The notes beneath the pieces were generated by a model. It did no database searches and had not been told where the DNA came from. It saw only the letters and a list, made by a program, of their open reading frames with translations. A DNA stretch of 64,000 bases from NCBI RefSeq assembly GCF_030272615.1, contig NC_081414.1, positions 238,797,233-238,861,232 on the forward strand. Reading direction: 5' to 3'. The stretch comes from Cryptomeria japonica (lineage: Eukaryota; Streptophyta; Pinopsida; Cupressales; Cupressaceae). A program made the translations under genes and the position numbers. Positions within the stretch are counted from its first letter, which is position 1, and each line of letters begins with the position of its first letter. This document shows positions 60,960 through 64,000 of this stretch, piece after piece.

Positions 60960-61420
60960 GTTAACAACAGAGAGACATGACTCTTTTACCTTCCAAGTAG
61001 TTGTCTTCTTGTGTGCAGAAAAGGTGTTAACATTGGCTACGCCTTCGTGAATTTTACATGTGCTAAAGTCACAAGGAAGCTGTATAAAGCATTTCAACGC
61101 AACCTTGGAAAAGTTTGGACTCCAAAAGAACTTCGCTAAAAATATGAGAAATTGTTTATGTCAAAGTTCAGGTGTGTTATGTCTATGTTTTTAGATTATT
61201 TTTTCCCTAAATTTTCTTTGTTTTCGCTATCGTTATGTTTTTAGATTTTCATTTATTGTAGTATTTTAATGATAGGGTCATGTTGCTCTGGAAAGTTGAT
61301 TTGAAAAGTACAATTTTGAGAGGTGTCTACGCAAAATATAGCAATTGGTATAGCCACCTCGCAATAGGAAGAATTTCACAGAAAACAGTATTAAATCTGA
61401 GTTATTTCACAGGAAGACTG
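60960..61420 (+). pseudogene. Mei2-like C-terminal RRM exons, left arm
   Basis: The preceding exon relic (about 60970-60997, related to DSFYLPIDFK of alpha) is followed by GTGTGCAG. The exon at 61019-61171 gives KGVNIGYAFVNFT, then RKLYKAFQRNLGKVWTPKEL, a frameshift and KI-stop-EIVYVKVQ, and ends CAG before GTGTGT. After a 104-bp intron the last exon starts at 61276 with GHVALES and contains PPRNRKNFTE among stops. The GYAFVNFT, LYKAF and KICE-type motifs and the Q/G splice point fit the C-terminal RRM of plant Mei2-like or TEL proteins. Introns are retained, so it came from DNA, not mRNA. Confidence 0.7.
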
Positions 61421-62099
61421 CTGTATGGCAGAAAGATCATTAACTCCAGTCCAAGGAAATGAACACTGCTGTATGGCAGAAAGTTCATAGAGGAGATCTT
61501 AGAATTTTGTTATAAGTTGATTAAAGTTATGGATATATATAATAATTTTAAGTTTGTAAAATCTTAAAATAAATTTAATTTTGGATTTTAGTTTTGTTTA
61601 ATATGTGTTACTTTATAATTTGAAGGGATAGTTTATTCTTATTATAGAGGGGTTAATATTGATCATAGTTTTTGAGAATTCAATATTCCAAGTTACCTTG
61701 TGCTTGCATTGTTCTTCATTTTGATTGATAGTCAAGATGGAATCTAAGAATTTGTAGGTGTCATAATTGATACGGGCCACCTACAAGCTCTTAGATTCCA
61801 TCTCAACAACCAATAAAAATGAAGACAATGTAAGTAGAAATTGAAATAGGATATTGTATTCTTAAAAATAGTGACCAGTACCACCCCTCCATAATAAAAA
61901 TATGCTATTCATTCAAATTACAAAGTAATAAATATTAAACAAAACTAAAATAAAAAGATAAAACAATTCTAAGGATTTAAAAGTTAAGACTATTATGTAT
62001 AGTCATAACTTTAATCAGCTTATAGCAACAATTCTAAGATCACATTTATTAATTTTCCACCATAAAGCGGCGTTCACCTCTTTGGGTTGGACTTTATAA

Positions 62100-62533
62100 A
62101 CTTTCTGCCATGTACCAGTGGTCCCACCCTTCAACTGGACTTATGTGAGATAACCTAGATTCAGCACTACCTTCTGTGGATTTATTCCCGTTGAGAGGTG
62201 ACTGAAATACCAGCAATGAATAGTTTGCTTAGACACCTCTAAAACTATACTTTGCAAACAACCTTTCTAGAGCACCTCAACCATGTCATAAAAAAACTAT
62301 AATAAATAAAGATCTTAAAACATAAACCATAGTGAAAGCAAAAAAGAACTAACAAAAACAGAAGGTAATCAATAACATAAACCTGAAATTTGGGATAAAC
62401 AAGTTCACATATTTTAGTGAAGCTTTTCAGGAGTCCAAACATTTTCAGGTTACATATGAAATGCTTTATAGCTTCCATATAACTTTAGCTAATGTAAAAT
62501 TCGTGAAATTGTAGTCAATGTTGACACCTTTTG
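62100..62533 (-). pseudogene. Mei2-like C-terminal RRM exons, right arm
   Basis: An inverted counterpart. The exon at about 62383-62533 reads KGVNIDYNFTNFTLAKVIWKL, shifts, and ends KICELVYPKFQ before GTTTATG. The KICE motif kept here is broken in the left arm. The last exon (about 62100-62270) reads GALERLFAKYSFRGV and SPLNGNKSTEG. Different lesions in the two arms show independent decay after the inversion. Confidence 0.68.
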
Positions 62534-62556
62534 AACAAATTCTTCAACATTCATGG

Positions 62557-63308
62557 AAACCTATTAAAAGTACATTGAAGCATCTGTGCTTTTCCCATTA
62601 AATCGCTTATAGTGCCGGTCTAAGAATTGAAGAAACACTTCTCAATTAGAAAAATAAATATATAGCACAATCACCTTAGAATAAATGGCAAATTAGTTGT
62701 TCTTACAAGTTTACATAAAATTATAAAATTGAAATAAATTAGCCTTCAGAGCCATAAATTCAATACTGGGCATACCTGTATACGTTGGGAATATTTCTTA
62801 TCATAACAGTTGTTCTCGCCTGTCGGGAGTTTGCCTTTGCTATATCCTCCTGAAAAACAAATTGAGAATTTTCCTCTGTTAACTCCATTTATAACAATTG
62901 TACCATCTGTTATTCAAAACATTAAAAACAAATCTTTAAATTGCAGCTTGCACCACCAAACTCAGAAATTTGAAATGCATCTAAGATATTTTCCTTGAGA
63001 TCTTAGGGTTACTTTGTGCTCTCGAATCTTGAGACTGATACATTCAAGGGAATCTAATTTTAAATTTTATTTTGGGTTAAATGGAATAAGATTTTTTATA
63101 ATTCTTGAGTAATGAAATAAAATTAAGACGTGTAGATCAAACATAAAAATGAAATTACTGCTGCGTAGATTTGATAAATGCAAGAATTTTCAAGAGTCAG
63201 AGATCAACTGCGCACTTCTGAAAAAAAAACATCAAAAATAGTATATCAGATCAAAATATAAGAAAACCCTAAGTTCAGTAAAAACTAAAAAAGAAACATA
63301 AAAGGGGG
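62557..63308. repeat. Diverged copy of unit parts (13820-14350 and 33770-34450)
   Basis: 62557-62990 resembles 13820-14380 of alpha, and 62950-63300 resembles 33766-34440 of beta. The coiled-coil, HIPP-like and LRR genes are absent between them. No gene is supported. Confidence 0.7.
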
Positions 63309-63999
63309 AATGTTGTCAAATGGATAGAATTCCCTGCGTGTCTCTGTTGACCAGGAGGAGGAATGTTGTAAGATGGATAGAATTCCCTGGCAAAATCAAT
63401 CAATTAAAACACTTTGCCTCTTCAAGAAATAAATTGATAGAGCGTTAATTCTACAGAAAAAAATTGAAATGACCTAAAATGATCTAAGTTTGCTGGCCAA
63501 ACCTAGATGAATCTCAGATTCATACAGAATTCAACTGCACACTTCTAAAAAAGGAGAAGACATCCTAAATAGTTCAATGTATCAATTATCATTAGTTTTT
63601 AAGGTAAAAAATACTGTTTAGACTGTCACTGGGCCTCATTTCTTTATAGTTCTGAACATTTCTAATATGCAACTACTGCTTATATGTAGATCAACTGCAC
63701 ACCTATGGAAGAGAGGGCACAAAAATTAAATATTGTCTATCAATCTGCCCGCATTCCGTGACAGACCGATTGATAGGACAGGTGACAGATTGAGGAGTAG
63801 ATTGAAATCCATTCGAATAAAAAAAAAAAAATCAGTTTTCAAAGTTAGTCTTTAATGTTGAACCTCAGAAAAAATAAAACCTATGAACCTTTTAAATGCT
63901 GATTAGATTTAGGCTAAGCCATTATCGCTTAACAGTTATAAAAACATCTTATAATGTCTTGTTAAAACCAAATTTTCAAACCCAAAGAATAATAAACTT
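63309..63999. repeat. E module, copy 4 (runs off the window)
   Basis: GAATGTTGT through GATAGAATTCCCTG is present twice (63309 and 63361, period 52). The second leads into the E sequence, which ends at AAGAATAATAAACTTG at the window edge. It keeps the segment also found in copy 2. Confidence 0.75.
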
Positions 64000-64000
64000 G

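Larger units (their letters stand above)
60933..62556. repeat. Palindrome 3 carrying Mei2-like exons in both arms
   Basis: The inner arms are 61001-61760 and 61778-62556, with a 17-bp loop. At the centre GATGGAATCTAAGAATTTGTAGGTG faces CACCTACAAGCTCTTAGATTCCATC. Similarity runs through exon, intron and exon on both sides with many substitutions and indels. The left side starts with an acceptor-like stretch and a relic of the preceding exon. An inverted relative of that start lies at 63335-63390, so the original right arm may have extended to there. Confidence 0.92.

Overview
This is AT-rich, repeat-dense plant nuclear DNA. The evidence is an intact-looking Ty1/copia retrotransposon, several L1-type LINE relics, a heavy-metal-associated isoprenylated protein gene with a small GT-AG intron, an LRR fragment, and exon relics of a Mei2-like RNA-binding protein and a WW-domain protein. 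Very low gene density and many decayed retroelements would suit a large genome such as a conifer, but the species cannot be fixed from the sequence. Nothing here is organellar, bacterial or viral.

Layout. Bases 1-44478 are two tandem copies of one segment of about 20 kb: alpha (1-23768) and beta (23769-44478). A third copy starts at 44479 and breaks off near 45490. The copies differ by a few percent and by three large events. Alpha gained an 8,966-bp copia element (4221-13186, 5-bp target duplication GTAAG; beta keeps the empty site). Alpha lost about 5.35 kb present in beta (about 31078-36430). Alpha also lost about 0.7 kb inside an old copia relic. The 5.35-kb block in beta holds the only plausible host genes: a coiled-coil reading frame (frameshifted), a HIPP-like metal-binding protein gene (the best intact gene) and an LRR fragment. 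From 45490 to 56044 come unrelated, mostly decayed sequence, an RNase H relic, a degenerate CCTAA-rich array and a 3'-truncated LINE. From 56043 to the end lies a pair of long direct repeats, then a much older, diverged copy of parts of the same alpha/beta segment.

Most unusual feature. Three long imperfect palindromes occur. The first is in alpha and beta (3260-4220 plus 13192-13552; 27018-28356). The second carries a WW-domain exon start in both arms (59375-60086). The third, about 1.6 kb, carries the last exons of a Mei2-like C-terminal RRM, introns retained, in both arms (about 60933-62556). Alpha and beta still hold the outer edge of the third palindrome, so they appear to have carried it and lost its centre. 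I infer a locus that repeatedly forms or receives inverted duplications of host-gene fragments, which is a natural candidate source of hairpin RNA. Transcription and small RNAs cannot be judged from sequence alone.

Apart from the HIPP-like gene and possibly the coiled-coil frame, I see no gene that looks functional. Most open frames are chance or retroelement-derived.
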